A stretch of 43,938 nt of DNA from positions 1-43,938 of the forward strand of contig CAMYLA010000067.1 of assembly GCA_947259095.1 (NCBI GenBank), in the 5' to 3' direction. The notes under the pieces are model-generated. The model had not been told where the DNA came from, did not search any database, and saw only the letters and a list, made by a program, of their open reading frames with translations. Positions within the stretch are counted from its first letter, which is position 1; each line of letters opens with the position of its first letter. Below are positions 1 to 8,926 of this stretch, piece by piece. The DNA comes from an uncultured Acidimicrobiaceae bacterium. GTDB taxonomy: Bacteria; Actinomycetota; Acidimicrobiia; Acidimicrobiales; SZUA-35. The translations under genes were made by a program, and so were the position numbers.

Positions 1-2808
1 TGGGACGGAAAACCGTGGGCCCACACCCAGGAGGACCGGCTGTTCGGCCCGCTGGCGGTGGCCATGGAGCGGGAGGTCGACGAGGGCCGGCTCAACGCCG
101 CCCAGGAGTTCATCGCCCACAACAGGCTGAACCGCCAGACCGTCGACACCACAGACGCCAAGGTCGGCATCGTTGCCGCCGGCAAGACCTACTACGACCT
201 GCGGGCCGCTCTCGATCGGCTCGGCTTCGACGAGGCAACCCTCCGCAGCCGGGGCATCAGGGTCTTCAAGCCGGCTGTGGTCTGGCCGCTGGAGCCGACG
301 TCGGTCCGGGAGTTCGCAGACGGCCTCGACACCATCGTGTTCGTCGAGGAGAAGCGGGCGTTCATCGAGATGTTCGCCCGTGAGGCCCTCTACGGTCAGG
401 CCAACCCGCCGAAGATCCTCGGCAAGCGCCATGACGACGGCACGCTGTGGTTCCCCGGCCACGGTGAGATGGACGTCGACCTGATCACCAAGCTCATCCG
501 GCCGTTCCTCGTCGACCGATTCGGTGAGGACGCGGTGGGGCCGCTGGAACGGGAGCGGGTGCTGATCCCGCTCAGCGATGTCAAGACGATGAAGGGAGCC
601 AGCCGGGCGGCCGGGTTCTGCTCCGGTTGCCCCCACAACACCTCGACCTGGGTTCCCGAGGGTTCCGAGGCCGGCGGCGGCATCGGCTGTCACGGCATGG
701 CAGGCACCACCCCGACCCGCAACACAAAGGGCACCACCCAGATGGGCGGTGAGGGCATCCAATGGGTCGGCGCGGCCCCGTTCGTCGACATGGACCACCG
801 GTTCCAGAACATCGGCGACGGCACCTACCACCACTCCGGCAGCCTGGCCCTGCGCCAGGCGGTGGCGGCGGGGACCAACATCACCTACAAGATCCTCTAC
901 AACGGTGCGGTGGCCATGACCGGCGGTCAAGACATCGACGGTCAGATGTCGGTCCCGGCGTTGACCCGTTCGATCCAGGCCGAAGGGGTGGCCAAGATCA
1001 TGGTCGTCACCGACGAACCGGAGAAGTACCCCTCGGACGCAGTGTTCGCCCCCGACGTGCCGATCTGGCACCGGTCACGACTCGACGAGGCCCAGCGGCT
1101 GCTCCGGGAAACCCCCGGCTGCACCGTGCTGATCTACGACCAGGCCTGCGCCGCCGAGCTCCGGCGTGACCGCAAGCGGGGCAAGGTTGCCGATCCGGCC
1201 ATGCGGGTCTTCATCAACGAGGCGGTCTGCGAGGGCTGCGGCGACTGCGGCGTGAAGTCCAGCTGCCTGTCGGTCCAGCCGGTGGACACCGAGTTCGGCC
1301 GCAAGACCCAGATCCACCAGTCATCATGCAACAAGGACTACACCTGCCTCGAAGGTGATTGCCCGGCCTTCGTCGAGGTGATCCCCGACGGCACCGTGGT
1401 CAAGAAGGCCACCGTGCCCTTCGACCCCATCGGCGATGATCTGCCGGAGCCCGCCGACCGGCTCGACGAAGGCAACATCTTGATGATGGGCATCGGCGGC
1501 ACCGGTGTGGTGACCGTCAACCAGTTGCTGGCCACCGCGGCCCTCTTGGATGGCAAGCAGGCCGATGGCCTGGACCAGACCGGCCTGTCGCAGAAGGGTG
1601 GCTCGGTGATCTCCAACCTGAAGATCAGCCGCCTGGCCGATGACACCGCCGACAGCGGAAGGGCCAACAAGGTCTCCGCGGGCGAGGCCAACGCCTACCT
1701 GGTGTTCGACGTGCTGACCGGCACCAACCCCGACAATCTCAAGAAGACCGATCCGTCGAAGACGGTGGCCGTTGTCTCCTCCAGCAAGGTGCCGACCGGG
1801 GCCATGGTCCGCGACACCGCAGCCGACTTCCCGGAGTGGGCCAAGCTCCAGAGCATCATCGACGGCACCACCGTGGCGGCCAAGAACGTCTACTTCGACG
1901 CCGGCACCGTGTCCGACGGTCTCTTCCGCTCTCACATGCCGGCCAACGTGATCGTGCTCGGGGCCGCCTACCAGCAGGGTTGCATCCCGATCTCGGCCGA
2001 CGCCATCGAACGGGCCATCGAGCTCAACGGCGTTGCCGTCGACACCAACACCCAGGCGTTCCGGATCGGTCGCAAGATCGCCATCGACCCGGCCTGGCTC
2101 GACTCCCTCGGGCTGCACCGGGCCGGATCGGTCAAGCGGTCGCAGGCCCGCCGCTCGGCCAAGGCCCAGCGGCTGATCGACACCGTGGCCGCCCCATCCG
2201 AGGAGCTGACGAGGCTGCTCGGCATCCGGGTGCCGGACCTCATCGACTACCAGGATCAGGCGTACGCCAAGCAGTACGTCGACAAGATCAACGAGGTCAG
2301 GGCCAGGGAGGCCGCGGTCACCTCCGACACCCGCCTGTCGGAGGCGGTGGCCCGCTACCTCTACAAGCTGATGGCCTACAAGGACGAGTACGAGGTGGCT
2401 CGGCTGCACCGCTCGAAGGCGTTCAAGGACGCCCTGGCCGAGCAGTTCGGCAAGGACGCCGAGATCACCTACAAGCTGCATCCGCCAACGATGCGGCAGT
2501 TCGGCTACGAGTCCAAGATCGGTCTCGGCAGATCGGCCGAGGTGGCGTTCGTGGCCCTGGCCAGGATGAAGAAGCTGCGGGGTACCTCGATGGACCCCTT
2601 CGGTCGGACCAAGCATCGCAAGATGGAGCGGGAGCTGATCGGCGAGTACGAGGACATGATCGACCGGGTCACCGCCTCCCTCTCGGTCGACAACTACGAC
2701 CATGCGGTCGAGGTCGCCGAGCTGCCAGACATCATCCGGGGCTACGAAGGTATCAAGGAGGCGAACATCGCCGAGTTCCGGTCCCGAGCCCAGCAGTTGC
2801 TGAAGTAG
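1..2808 (+). CDS. Indolepyruvate ferredoxin oxidoreductase, fused alpha/beta chain, 5'-truncated by window edge
   Basis: The frame is open from base 1 (W-D-G-K-P...), so the gene starts upstream and the ATG at 58 is internal. About 935 residues are visible; fused members of this family are usually about 1,150, so roughly the first 200 are missing. In order, the sequence shows a CSGCPHNTST motif (near nt 620), a thiamine-diphosphate region with GGIGCHGMAG and a GDGTYHH segment, a cysteine cluster (CEGCGDCG, then C-X-DYTC and GDCPAF) expected to bind 4Fe-4S, and a gamma-type domain beginning GIGGTGVVTVNQ. The family oxidatively decarboxylates arylpyruvates from aromatic amino acids to aryl-acetyl-CoA and reduces ferredoxin. 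It ends 37 nt before xylulokinase. Family call is firm; the exact 2-oxoacid is inferred. Confidence 0.93.
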   Translation, partial: WDGKPWAHTQEDRLFGPLAVAMEREVDEGRLNAAQEFIAHNRLNRQTVDTTDAKVGIVAAGKTYYDLRAALDRLGFDEATLRSRGIRVFKPAVVWPLEPTSVREFADGLDTIVFVEEKRAFIEMFAREALYGQANPPKILGKRHDDGTLWFPGHGEMDVDLITKLIRPFLVDRFGEDAVGPLERERVLIPLSDVKTMKGASRAAGFCSGCPHNTSTWVPEGSEAGGGIGCHGMAGTTPTRNTKGTTQMGGEGIQWVGAAPFVDMDHRFQNIGDGTYHHSGSLALRQAVAAGTNITYKILYNGAVAMTGGQDIDGQMSVPALTRSIQAEGVAKIMVVTDEPEKYPSDAVFAPDVPIWHRSRLDEAQRLLRETPGCTVLIYDQACAAELRRDRKRGKVADPAMRVFINEAVCEGCGDCGVKSSCLSVQPVDTEFGRKTQIHQSSCNKDYTCLEGDCPAFVEVIPDGTVVKKATVPFDPIGDDLPEPADRLDEGNILMMGIGGTGVVTVNQLLATAALLDGKQADGLDQTGLSQKGGSVISNLKISRLADDTADSGRANKVSAGEANAYLVFDVLTGTNPDNLKKTDPSKTVAVVSSSKVPTGAMVRDTAADFPEWAKLQSIIDGTTVAAKNVYFDAGTVSDGLFRSHMPANVIVLGAAYQQGCIPISADAIERAIELNGVAVDTNTQAFRIGRKIAIDPAWLDSLGLHRAGSVKRSQARRSAKAQRLIDTVAAPSEELTRLLGIRVPDLIDYQDQAYAKQYVDKINEVRAREAAVTSDTRLSEAVARYLYKLMAYKDEYEVARLHRSKAFKDALAEQFGKDAEITYKLHPPTMRQFGYESKIGLGRSAEVAFVALARMKKLRGTSMDPFGRTKHRKMERELIGEYEDMIDRVTASLSVDNYDHAVEVAELPDIIRGYEGIKEANIAEFRSRAQQLLK

Positions 2809-2832
2809 CGGTAGGTGGCCCGGCGGGGCGAG

Positions 2833-2854
2833 CCATGACCGAGCCATGACCGAG
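2833..2854 (+). repeat. Tandem 11-bp duplication creating a mini-ORF over the xylulokinase start
   Basis: The unit CCATGACCGAG occurs twice in direct succession. The first ATG (2835) opens a four-codon frame (M-T-E-P) whose TGA overlaps the ATG of xylulokinase at 2846 as ATGA. The result is a minigene positioned for translational coupling, or simply a harmless duplication of the start region. Confidence 0.6.
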
Positions 2855-4318
2855 CTGGCACTGGGGATCGACATCGGCACCGGCTCGACCAAGGCCGGGC
2901 TTGTCGACGGCGACGGTCGGCTGCTCTCGGTCGGCCGCCGGCCCCATGCCATCGCCGAGCCCCGGGCCGGCTGGTCCGAGAGCGACCCCGACGGCTGGCT
3001 GACCAGCACCCGGGCCGCCATCGCCGACGCCATGGCCGGTTTCGCCGGACCGGGGCGACCAGCGATCGCCGCGGTCGGCTTCTCCGGCCAGATGCACGGG
3101 GTGGTGCTCTGCGATACGGCGTTGCGGCCCCTTCGGCCCGCGGTGCTGTGGTCGGACCGGCGGGCCCAGCCTCAGCTCGTGGCCCTTCGAGACCGCTTCG
3201 GTCCCGCGGGGCGAGCCCGATTGGCCAACCCGGTGGTGGCCGGGATGGCCGGTCCGACCATGGCCGCCCTCTCCCGGGAGGAGCCGTCGGTGGTCGAAGG
3301 GGTTGCGGCGCTGCTCCAACCGAAGGACTGGGTCCGCCAGCAGCTGACGGGGGTGGTGGCCACCGATGCTTCCGACGCCTCGGCCACCCTGCTGTGGGAT
3401 GCGACCGACGATCGGTGGTGGCCGACGGCCTGCGAGATCTTCGCCGTCGATCCACGGTGGTTGCCACCGATCCTCGCCTCAGATGGCTCGGCCGGTACGG
3501 TCACCGATGCCGGCGCCGCTCGGTTCGGGCTGGCCCCGGGGCTGCCGGTGGCCGTGGGCGCCGCCGACACCCCGGCCGCGTTGCTCGGGGCCGGCGTCGG
3601 CTCGGGGGAGGCCCAGCTGTCGACCGGGACGGGTGGCCAGCTTGCCCTCCTGACCGGATCCCCGACGGTCGACCCGTCGGCCGGGACCCACCTGTACCGC
3701 ACCGCCGACACCACGATCGGCCCGCCGGACCGGTGGTATGCCATGGCCGCGATCCAGAACGCGGGGATCGCCATCGACTGGGCCCTCGGGGTCCTCGGCC
3801 TGTCGCCGGTCGAGGCCGGCCCGGCGGTTGCCGCATCGCCGATCGGCTGCAACGGGGTCGGCTTCCTGCCCTATCTCACCGGCGAGCGCACCCCCCACCT
3901 CAACGCCGGGCTGTGCGGCAGCTGGATCGGGCTGCGCCCGGGAACCGATCGGGCCGACCTGGTTCGCTCGGTGTTCGAGGGGGTGGCGTTCGCCTTGGCC
4001 GACGGCCTCGACGCCCTGGGTCGAAGCCGGCCTCTGCCCGGTGAGGTGCTCCTGGCCGGGGGTGGCTCGATCGCATCGTGGTGGCGGCAGATGCTGGCCG
4101 ACGTCCTGGAGCGGCCACTGGTCCCCCACAACGCCACCGACGCCTCGGTTCGCGGTGCGGGGCTGCTGGCGTGGTCGTCGATCGGTCGCCACATCGATCC
4201 CACGTCGGCGGTCGAGCGCCAGGCCCCGATCGTGCCCGCGGCTGCCGACGCCGATGGCTATCGGCAGGCGAGACAACGGTTCCAACGAGCTCTGCCGGCG
4301 TCGGAGATCGACGTGTAG
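2846..4318 (+). CDS. xylB: Xylulokinase, FGGY carbohydrate kinase
   Basis: The 490-residue product has the normal length for xylulokinase, which phosphorylates D-xylulose with ATP to feed the pentose phosphate pathway. The N-terminal ATPase-fold motif is LGIDIGTGSTKA. The GFSGQMHG motif near residue 80 is characteristic of xylulokinases within the FGGY family. The second domain has the STGTGGQLA phosphate-binding loop and a C-terminal LLAGGGS motif. The start at 2846 is chosen because the nearby ATG at 2835 is out of frame and stops after four codons. No xylose isomerase or sugar transporter is adjacent, so the physiological substrate is less certain than the family. The next gene is convergent. 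Confidence 0.88.
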   Translation: MTELALGIDIGTGSTKAGLVDGDGRLLSVGRRPHAIAEPRAGWSESDPDGWLTSTRAAIADAMAGFAGPGRPAIAAVGFSGQMHGVVLCDTALRPLRPAVLWSDRRAQPQLVALRDRFGPAGRARLANPVVAGMAGPTMAALSREEPSVVEGVAALLQPKDWVRQQLTGVVATDASDASATLLWDATDDRWWPTACEIFAVDPRWLPPILASDGSAGTVTDAGAARFGLAPGLPVAVGAADTPAALLGAGVGSGEAQLSTGTGGQLALLTGSPTVDPSAGTHLYRTADTTIGPPDRWYAMAAIQNAGIAIDWALGVLGLSPVEAGPAVAASPIGCNGVGFLPYLTGERTPHLNAGLCGSWIGLRPGTDRADLVRSVFEGVAFALADGLDALGRSRPLPGEVLLAGGGSIASWWRQMLADVLERPLVPHNATDASVRGAGLLAWSSIGRHIDPTSAVERQAPIVPAAADADGYRQARQRFQRALPASEIDV

Positions 4319-4377
4319 GAAGGAAAGCGATTCCGCCGGGCGGCAGCCGGCCGGTTGCTGCTCCGATGGTCAGCAGC

Positions 4378-5049
4378 TCACCACAGGCCGGGAACGAGAT
4401 GCCACCTCACCGTCCCGGCATAGGCCCGGTACTCGCTGTCGCGCAGCAACAGTCGCTCCTCGTAGCGGATGCGAATGACCTGAAAACCGGTGCCGACGGC
4501 CATGACCGCCATGTTTCGCAGCGATGGGTTGTTGATGATGTAGCCGGCCTGGGTCACCAGGTAGGCCATGTAGAACGGATGGCGGACCAAGCCGTACATC
4601 CCGACGGTCTTGACGCCCCGATTGGCCGGGACCACCCCGAACGACCGCCCCAGCGACAACGATGCCCCGATCTGCAGCAGCGCCCCCGCGATCTGCACCG
4701 CCTGGCCGGCCAGCAGGTCCTCACCAGCGCCGACGGGCCGGAAGCCGAGCACCGCAAAGCTGCCCATCAAACCGGCGAAGACGGCGAAGGCGCTCATGTC
4801 CACGTCAGAACTGTCGCGCCGGAAGAAGACCATCACCACCATCACCGACTCGAACACCATCAGGAGGGCGATGCTCAACCGGAAGCCGTCCTGGCGGATT
4901 GCCAGCAGGTGAGCGTATGCGAACACCACGTAGACCACGCAGAGCGCGACCTTTGACATCAACCGCCTGGCCACCGCCTTCGGCGGGGTGCCCTCGATCG
5001 GCTCGGCCGGAGCGGCGGTGGGCAGTGGGTCGATCGTCCGGTCGGTCAT
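4378..5049 (-). CDS. Isoprenylcysteine carboxyl methyltransferase-like membrane protein (ICMT/PEMT/NnrU-type)
   Basis: This 223-residue protein has several hydrophobic segments (about residues 31-50, 57-75, 86-105, 116-135) and a C-terminal half with YGLVRHPFYMAY, an RIRYEERLL segment and a Y-R-A-Y block. That pattern is typical of the ICMT/phospholipid methyltransferase superfamily, where it binds S-adenosylmethionine at the membrane. Its ATG overlaps the stop of the upstream DnaB-like ATPase gene as ATGA, so it is the last gene of the Tad operon. Bacterial members usually have unknown substrates, and prenylated cysteine is not expected here. A role in modifying lipids or pilus parts is inferred from position only. 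Confidence 0.7.
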   Translation of the reverse strand: MTDRTIDPLPTAAPAEPIEGTPPKAVARRLMSKVALCVVYVVFAYAHLLAIRQDGFRLSIALLMVFESVMVVMVFFRRDSSDVDMSAFAVFAGLMGSFAVLGFRPVGAGEDLLAGQAVQIAGALLQIGASLSLGRSFGVVPANRGVKTVGMYGLVRHPFYMAYLVTQAGYIINNPSLRNMAVMAVGTGFQVIRIRYEERLLLRDSEYRAYAGTVRWHLVPGLW

Positions 5050-6035
5050 CGATCACCCTCCAGGGTCTCGGTCACGAACCCGCCGTTCGGTAGGAATCGG
5101 AAGTTTGCGAAGTCCTTGACGAATTCGAGGTGCACGTCGACCTCGCCTCGACGGTTTTTCTCGATGGAGAACACGGTTCGCCGCCTGGCCTCGTCGAGCT
5201 GGGTCAGGTCGAATTTCAGGTGGCGGTCGGAGGTGGCGGACACCTTCTGGTTCATGAGAATGGCAACATCACACTCGTGGGCCAGGGCATCGGATCCCCG
5301 GAGATGTTCCAGCCGGAGCCGGTCGATCCCGATGCCCTTCGAGGAGGCGGCGGACAGTGCCACCACCGAGATCTGATGGTCGATGGCCAGCTCCTTCAGG
5401 ATCTCCACCGCCCGGTAGATCCGTTCCTCCAGGTTGGCCACACCGGGGACCGGCAGCTTCTGGAGGTAGTCCACGAACAGCACGCCCCCCGCTTCAAGCC
5501 CCTTGGCGGCCAGTGCGGCAAGCGCATCGGGCGTAGTCCGCTGTGATGAGGCCCGGAGGAGTTGCATGTTCGACGAGGTCCGGTCCAGCGCGGCCAGCGC
5601 CTCCTCGACCAGTGGCGACCGCTCGATGGCCTCGTCGATGGTGCGCAGGCCGAGCAGGAGGTCCCGGACGATCGCCCTGGCCTCGTAGCGAACGACGGGG
5701 TCGTGGTCGGCGGCGACCGCGGCCGCCTCCTGAATCAGGAGCCGGGTCATCAGGGCCGCCTCGTCGTGCTCGAAGCAGGCGAACGCCGCCTTGCGCCCAC
5801 GGCCGGCGACGGTACGGGCCCACTGCAGGGCGCAGATCGTCTTCCCGGCGCCGGGTTGGCCTCCGAGGAGCATGACCTCCCCGGGGAGCAGGCCCCCGTC
5901 GAGTACCGAGTCCAGTGGCTCGAAGCCGGTGCCGATCGGCTCGACGCCGAGCGAGTCGAACCCTCCTTCTCGCAGCTGCCCGAGCAGGGTTGAGACCCGG
6001 TAGGGCGTGGTGTGGGGGAGATCGAAGACGGTCAT
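5046..6035 (-). CDS. DnaB helicase C-domain/RecA-like ATPase in the Tad operon
   Basis: The protein has 329 residues. After about 35 N-terminal residues comes G-T-G-F-E-P-L-D followed by the Walker A loop GGQPGAGKT (about residues 58-66). Walker B is VLFVDYLQKL, closely resembling the DnaB motif, and the C-terminal part has EKNRRGE before a stretch resembling the end of DnaB. The DnaB N-terminal primase-interaction domain is absent, so this is not a replicative helicase of usual form; a KaiC/RadA-like relative is the alternative. The start has GAGGAG eight nt upstream. It lies 13 nt after tadC and overlaps the next gene by ATGA, so it is co-transcribed with pilus genes. Its function there is unknown. 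Confidence 0.75.
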   Translation of the reverse strand: MTVFDLPHTTPYRVSTLLGQLREGGFDSLGVEPIGTGFEPLDSVLDGGLLPGEVMLLGGQPGAGKTICALQWARTVAGRGRKAAFACFEHDEAALMTRLLIQEAAAVAADHDPVVRYEARAIVRDLLLGLRTIDEAIERSPLVEEALAALDRTSSNMQLLRASSQRTTPDALAALAAKGLEAGGVLFVDYLQKLPVPGVANLEERIYRAVEILKELAIDHQISVVALSAASSKGIGIDRLRLEHLRGSDALAHECDVAILMNQKVSATSDRHLKFDLTQLDEARRRTVFSIEKNRRGEVDVHLEFVKDFANFRFLPNGGFVTETLEGDR

Positions 6036-6048
6036 TGATGTCAGCTCC

Positions 6049-6951
6049 TCAGAAGAGTTCGACGAAGCGGACCACGGCCGGTCCGAGGATCACGATGAAC
6101 AGGGCGGGGAGGATGCAGACGCCCAGCGGGAAGATCATCTTGATCGGCAGCTGGTTGGCCTTCTCCTCGGCTCGGAAGCGGCGCTTCTCCCGCATCTCAC
6201 CCGAAAGCGTTCGCAGCGAACGGGCCAGCGGCACTCCCAGCGATTCCGCCTGGCGGAGGGTCAGCACCACGGTCTTCAGATCCTCGACCTGGGAGCGGGC
6301 GGCCAGTGCGTTGAGGGCGTCGGACCGGGTCGAGCCGAGCCGGACGTCCTGCAGCATCCGGCCGAACTCCTGGGACAGGGCGTGATCATCGGTGGCGGTG
6401 ATCCTGGCCAGCGCCGCCTCGAAACCGAGGCCGGCCTCGACCGAGATCGTGACCTGGTCGAGCACGTCGGGCAGCAGCCTGGTGATCTCGTCGGCCCGCC
6501 GGTCGGCCTTCGATCGAACCAGCAGGTCGGGCATGACGAACGACGCCACCGTCATGGCGCTCACCAGTGCGGCCGAGCGTAGGGTGAAGTCGTCGAGCAG
6601 CCGCAACCCGAGGAAGGCGCCGACGAACAACGGCAGCAGCAACTTGGCCCCAAGCACCTGTTCAGGGGTTATCTTGCCGGTCCAGCCGGCTTTTGCCAGC
6701 GCATTGGCCTTCCCATCGACCCAGCCGATCGGCGTGAACCTGAGCAGCCGCCGCCCGATACCACGGGTGATGGGCATGGCCAGTCGCTCGGCGGCCGATC
6801 GCTGAAGGACGGCCTGGCGCATCGTCGGTTGCTGCTCGGCCAGGTTTTGCACCACCCGCTGGTTGGTCTGGCGTCCGCTGGACACCGCCCACCACGCCAC
6901 CGGCACCGCGGTGGCCAACGCCCCTGCGGCGGGCCAGACGATCATCGACAT
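6049..6951 (-). CDS. tadC: Tad pilus inner-membrane platform protein TadC (type II secretion F domain)
   Basis: The 300-residue protein has an N-terminal membrane segment, a cytoplasmic region, two central membrane spans (about residues 110-145), a T2SSF domain (VLDQVTISVEAGLGFEAAL; LRQAESLGVPLARSLRTL) and a C-terminal span ending in a short V-E-L-F tail. TadC pairs with TadB to form the platform that couples the CpaF ATPase to pilin polymerisation. A GGGAG ribosome-binding site lies six nt before the ATG. It sits directly downstream of the vWA-TadB gene, 61 nt away. Its size and span pattern are normal for TadC. Confidence 0.9.
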   Translation of the reverse strand: MSMIVWPAAGALATAVPVAWWAVSSGRQTNQRVVQNLAEQQPTMRQAVLQRSAAERLAMPITRGIGRRLLRFTPIGWVDGKANALAKAGWTGKITPEQVLGAKLLLPLFVGAFLGLRLLDDFTLRSAALVSAMTVASFVMPDLLVRSKADRRADEITRLLPDVLDQVTISVEAGLGFEAALARITATDDHALSQEFGRMLQDVRLGSTRSDALNALAARSQVEDLKTVVLTLRQAESLGVPLARSLRTLSGEMREKRRFRAEEKANQLPIKMIFPLGVCILPALFIVILGPAVVRFVELF

Positions 6952-7012
6952 GTTGTGCTCCCATTTCGGTGGTGACGTGTTCGATTGCGACTCATGTTGA
7001 GACCTCCCATGG

Positions 7013-8926
7013 TCAGTACTTGAGGTCGACCAGTTTTCGGATCCAGAAGTAGCCGACGGTCATGCCGGCCAAGCCGATGGCGAACATCGTGCGACCCAGC
7101 GGCTCGTTCAGCAGCAGTGCCACGTTCTCCGGGGTTCGCCAGGCCATGAACAGGAACATCAGCACCGGGAGGGCCAGGAGCACCCAGCCGGAGGCCCGGC
7201 CCTCGGCCGAAAGGGACCTGACCATCCTGGCCACCCGTCGACGGTCCCGGATGGTGTCGGCAACGTTGTCGAGCACCTCGGTGAGATCGCCCCCGAGTTC
7301 CCGGTTGATGTCGACGGCCCGAGTGACCCACTCGAAGTCCTGGCTGTCCATGCGATCGGCCACTGCGAACATCGACTCGGTCATGTCTCGGCCGACCCTC
7401 GTCTCGAACACGATCCGTCTGAACTGATCGGCGGTCGGCGATGGCGCTTCGGTCGCAACGAGCTCGATGGCCTGAGGCAGGCCCCGGCCGGCTCGGAGGC
7501 TGCCGGTCATGATGGCCAGCGAGTCGGTGAGCTGGTCTGCGAACTTGGCCCGCCGCCGATCGCCCCTGGTCGTCAGGTAGGCGAACACTGCGACGCTGGC
7601 CGCGACCGCCGCCCCCAAACCGGCGAAGAAGCCACCGAAGGCGGTGGTAATCAGGGTCGTCGCCACGACGAAGATCATCGACAGCACGATGAATTCACCG
7701 GGTCGCAGTTGCAGCCCGGCCGCATCCAGCGCCTTGTCGAGCACGCCATCCTGGTCCCGGCGGGCGATGAGACCGTCGGCCATCCTGGTCATCCGGCCGT
7801 TCACGCCGGCGACACGATCGGCGCCGGCGGCCGAGTCGAGCCGGACACGTATCGACGGGCTGATCATCAGCACGCCGAGCAGGAGCAGGGCCAGGAACAT
7901 GGCGCCGAGCCCGATTACGAACATGGTCGAACCGCCGAGCAGGCCCGGCGACGGTGCCGGTACCGTCCCGAGGCCGGCCGCTTCGTCGACGTTGAGCACC
8001 CGGGCCGGGTTCTCCCGGCTTTCGGTCGCCGCACCCGAGCCCAGCGATCCGACGGTGGTTCTGGCGCTGGCCACCGCATCATCGACGGCAACCGAGACCA
8101 CCAGGTTTCCGTTGCCGGGCGAGGACCGGAAGCTGAGTTCGTACCGGCTGGCCAGCCGGTCGGCCACTTCCAGGTAGAGGGTATCGAGATCGTCGATGCC
8201 GGTGGTGGCGGCGAAGTTGCCGCCAACCTCTTCGACCATGCCGGCCAGGGCCGCTCCGTCGGCGTCCGGGCTCTCGATGGCGATGGCGTAGAGCCCGACG
8301 CCGGCCTCCTGCAGCGCCGCGGTGGCCTGGGCCCGGTCGGCTCGACTGACCGTGTCGTCGCCGTCGGCCAGCACCACCACGTAGGGTTGACCGGCGCCGG
8401 GCCCATCGGCCAGCTTGGCCGCGGCCATCAGACCGTCCCACAATGCGGTCTCGCCGTCGGAGCTCAGGCCCTGCACATCTCTCAGCGAGACGGCTCGGTC
8501 GGTTCCCGGCTCGCTGTGCACAGTCACCGTTTCACCGAAGCTGACGACACCGATGCGTGCTTCGGTCGGCAATCGCCTGATGAAGGCCGCCGCCGCCGAT
8601 TTCGCCGCGGTGAGGGCCTCGCCCCGCATGCTGCCGGAGGTGTCGAGCACGACGATCACGTCGACGACGGTGTTCATCGGTCGGACGTCGAACTCCGGCA
8701 GCCGGCCGTCGATCAGCAGACCGAAGTTCTGCTCGACCGGCGCCAGCTCGCCGATCGACGCCGGGATGGCGATCTCGACCCGCACCTCACCGTCGCCGGT
8801 GTCGGAGACGTTCAGGATCTGGATCTCGTTCTCGGAGCCGGTTGCGGACCCGGCCCTGGCCTGAGCAGGCTGGGCCGTGCCCATGATGAGCCCGACCACC
8901 GCCAGCAGGGGGAGCATGCGCCTCAT
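7013..8926 (-). CDS. von Willebrand A domain-TadB fusion protein
   Basis: This 637-residue protein joins two modules. An N-terminal signal peptide (about residues 1-23, ending A-Q-A-R-A) precedes a vWA domain carrying the metal-ion MIDAS motif DTSGSMRG (near residue 95) and later DGDD. A membrane span (about residues 330-355) follows. The C-terminal about 280 residues are a TadB-like type II secretion F domain with further spans (about residues 430-460 and 585-630). TadB alone is about 300 residues, so the outward-facing vWA part is an added module that may bind an extracellular partner or metal. The ATG overlaps the cpaF stop (ATGA), indicating tight co-translation. Both domains are clear; their joint function is inferred. 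Confidence 0.87.
   Translation of the reverse strand: MRRMLPLLAVVGLIMGTAQPAQARAGSATGSENEIQILNVSDTGDGEVRVEIAIPASIGELAPVEQNFGLLIDGRLPEFDVRPMNTVVDVIVVLDTSGSMRGEALTAAKSAAAAFIRRLPTEARIGVVSFGETVTVHSEPGTDRAVSLRDVQGLSSDGETALWDGLMAAAKLADGPGAGQPYVVVLADGDDTVSRADRAQATAALQEAGVGLYAIAIESPDADGAALAGMVEEVGGNFAATTGIDDLDTLYLEVADRLASRYELSFRSSPGNGNLVVSVAVDDAVASARTTVGSLGSGAATESRENPARVLNVDEAAGLGTVPAPSPGLLGGSTMFVIGLGAMFLALLLLGVLMISPSIRVRLDSAAGADRVAGVNGRMTRMADGLIARRDQDGVLDKALDAAGLQLRPGEFIVLSMIFVVATTLITTAFGGFFAGLGAAVAASVAVFAYLTTRGDRRRAKFADQLTDSLAIMTGSLRAGRGLPQAIELVATEAPSPTADQFRRIVFETRVGRDMTESMFAVADRMDSQDFEWVTRAVDINRELGGDLTEVLDNVADTIRDRRRVARMVRSLSAEGRASGWVLLALPVLMFLFMAWRTPENVALLLNEPLGRTMFAIGLAGMTVGYFWIRKLVDLKY

Noticed and set aside
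1324..3033. 569-residue minus-strand ORF
   Set aside because: It lies antisense to the oxidoreductase and xylulokinase genes, is rich in G/R/H/V as GC-rich shadows are, and shows no family motif.
4319..4377. Terminator between convergent xylB and the ICMT-like gene
   Set aside because: The GCAGC/GCTGC arms are imperfect, with a long loop and no U-run; too weak to call.
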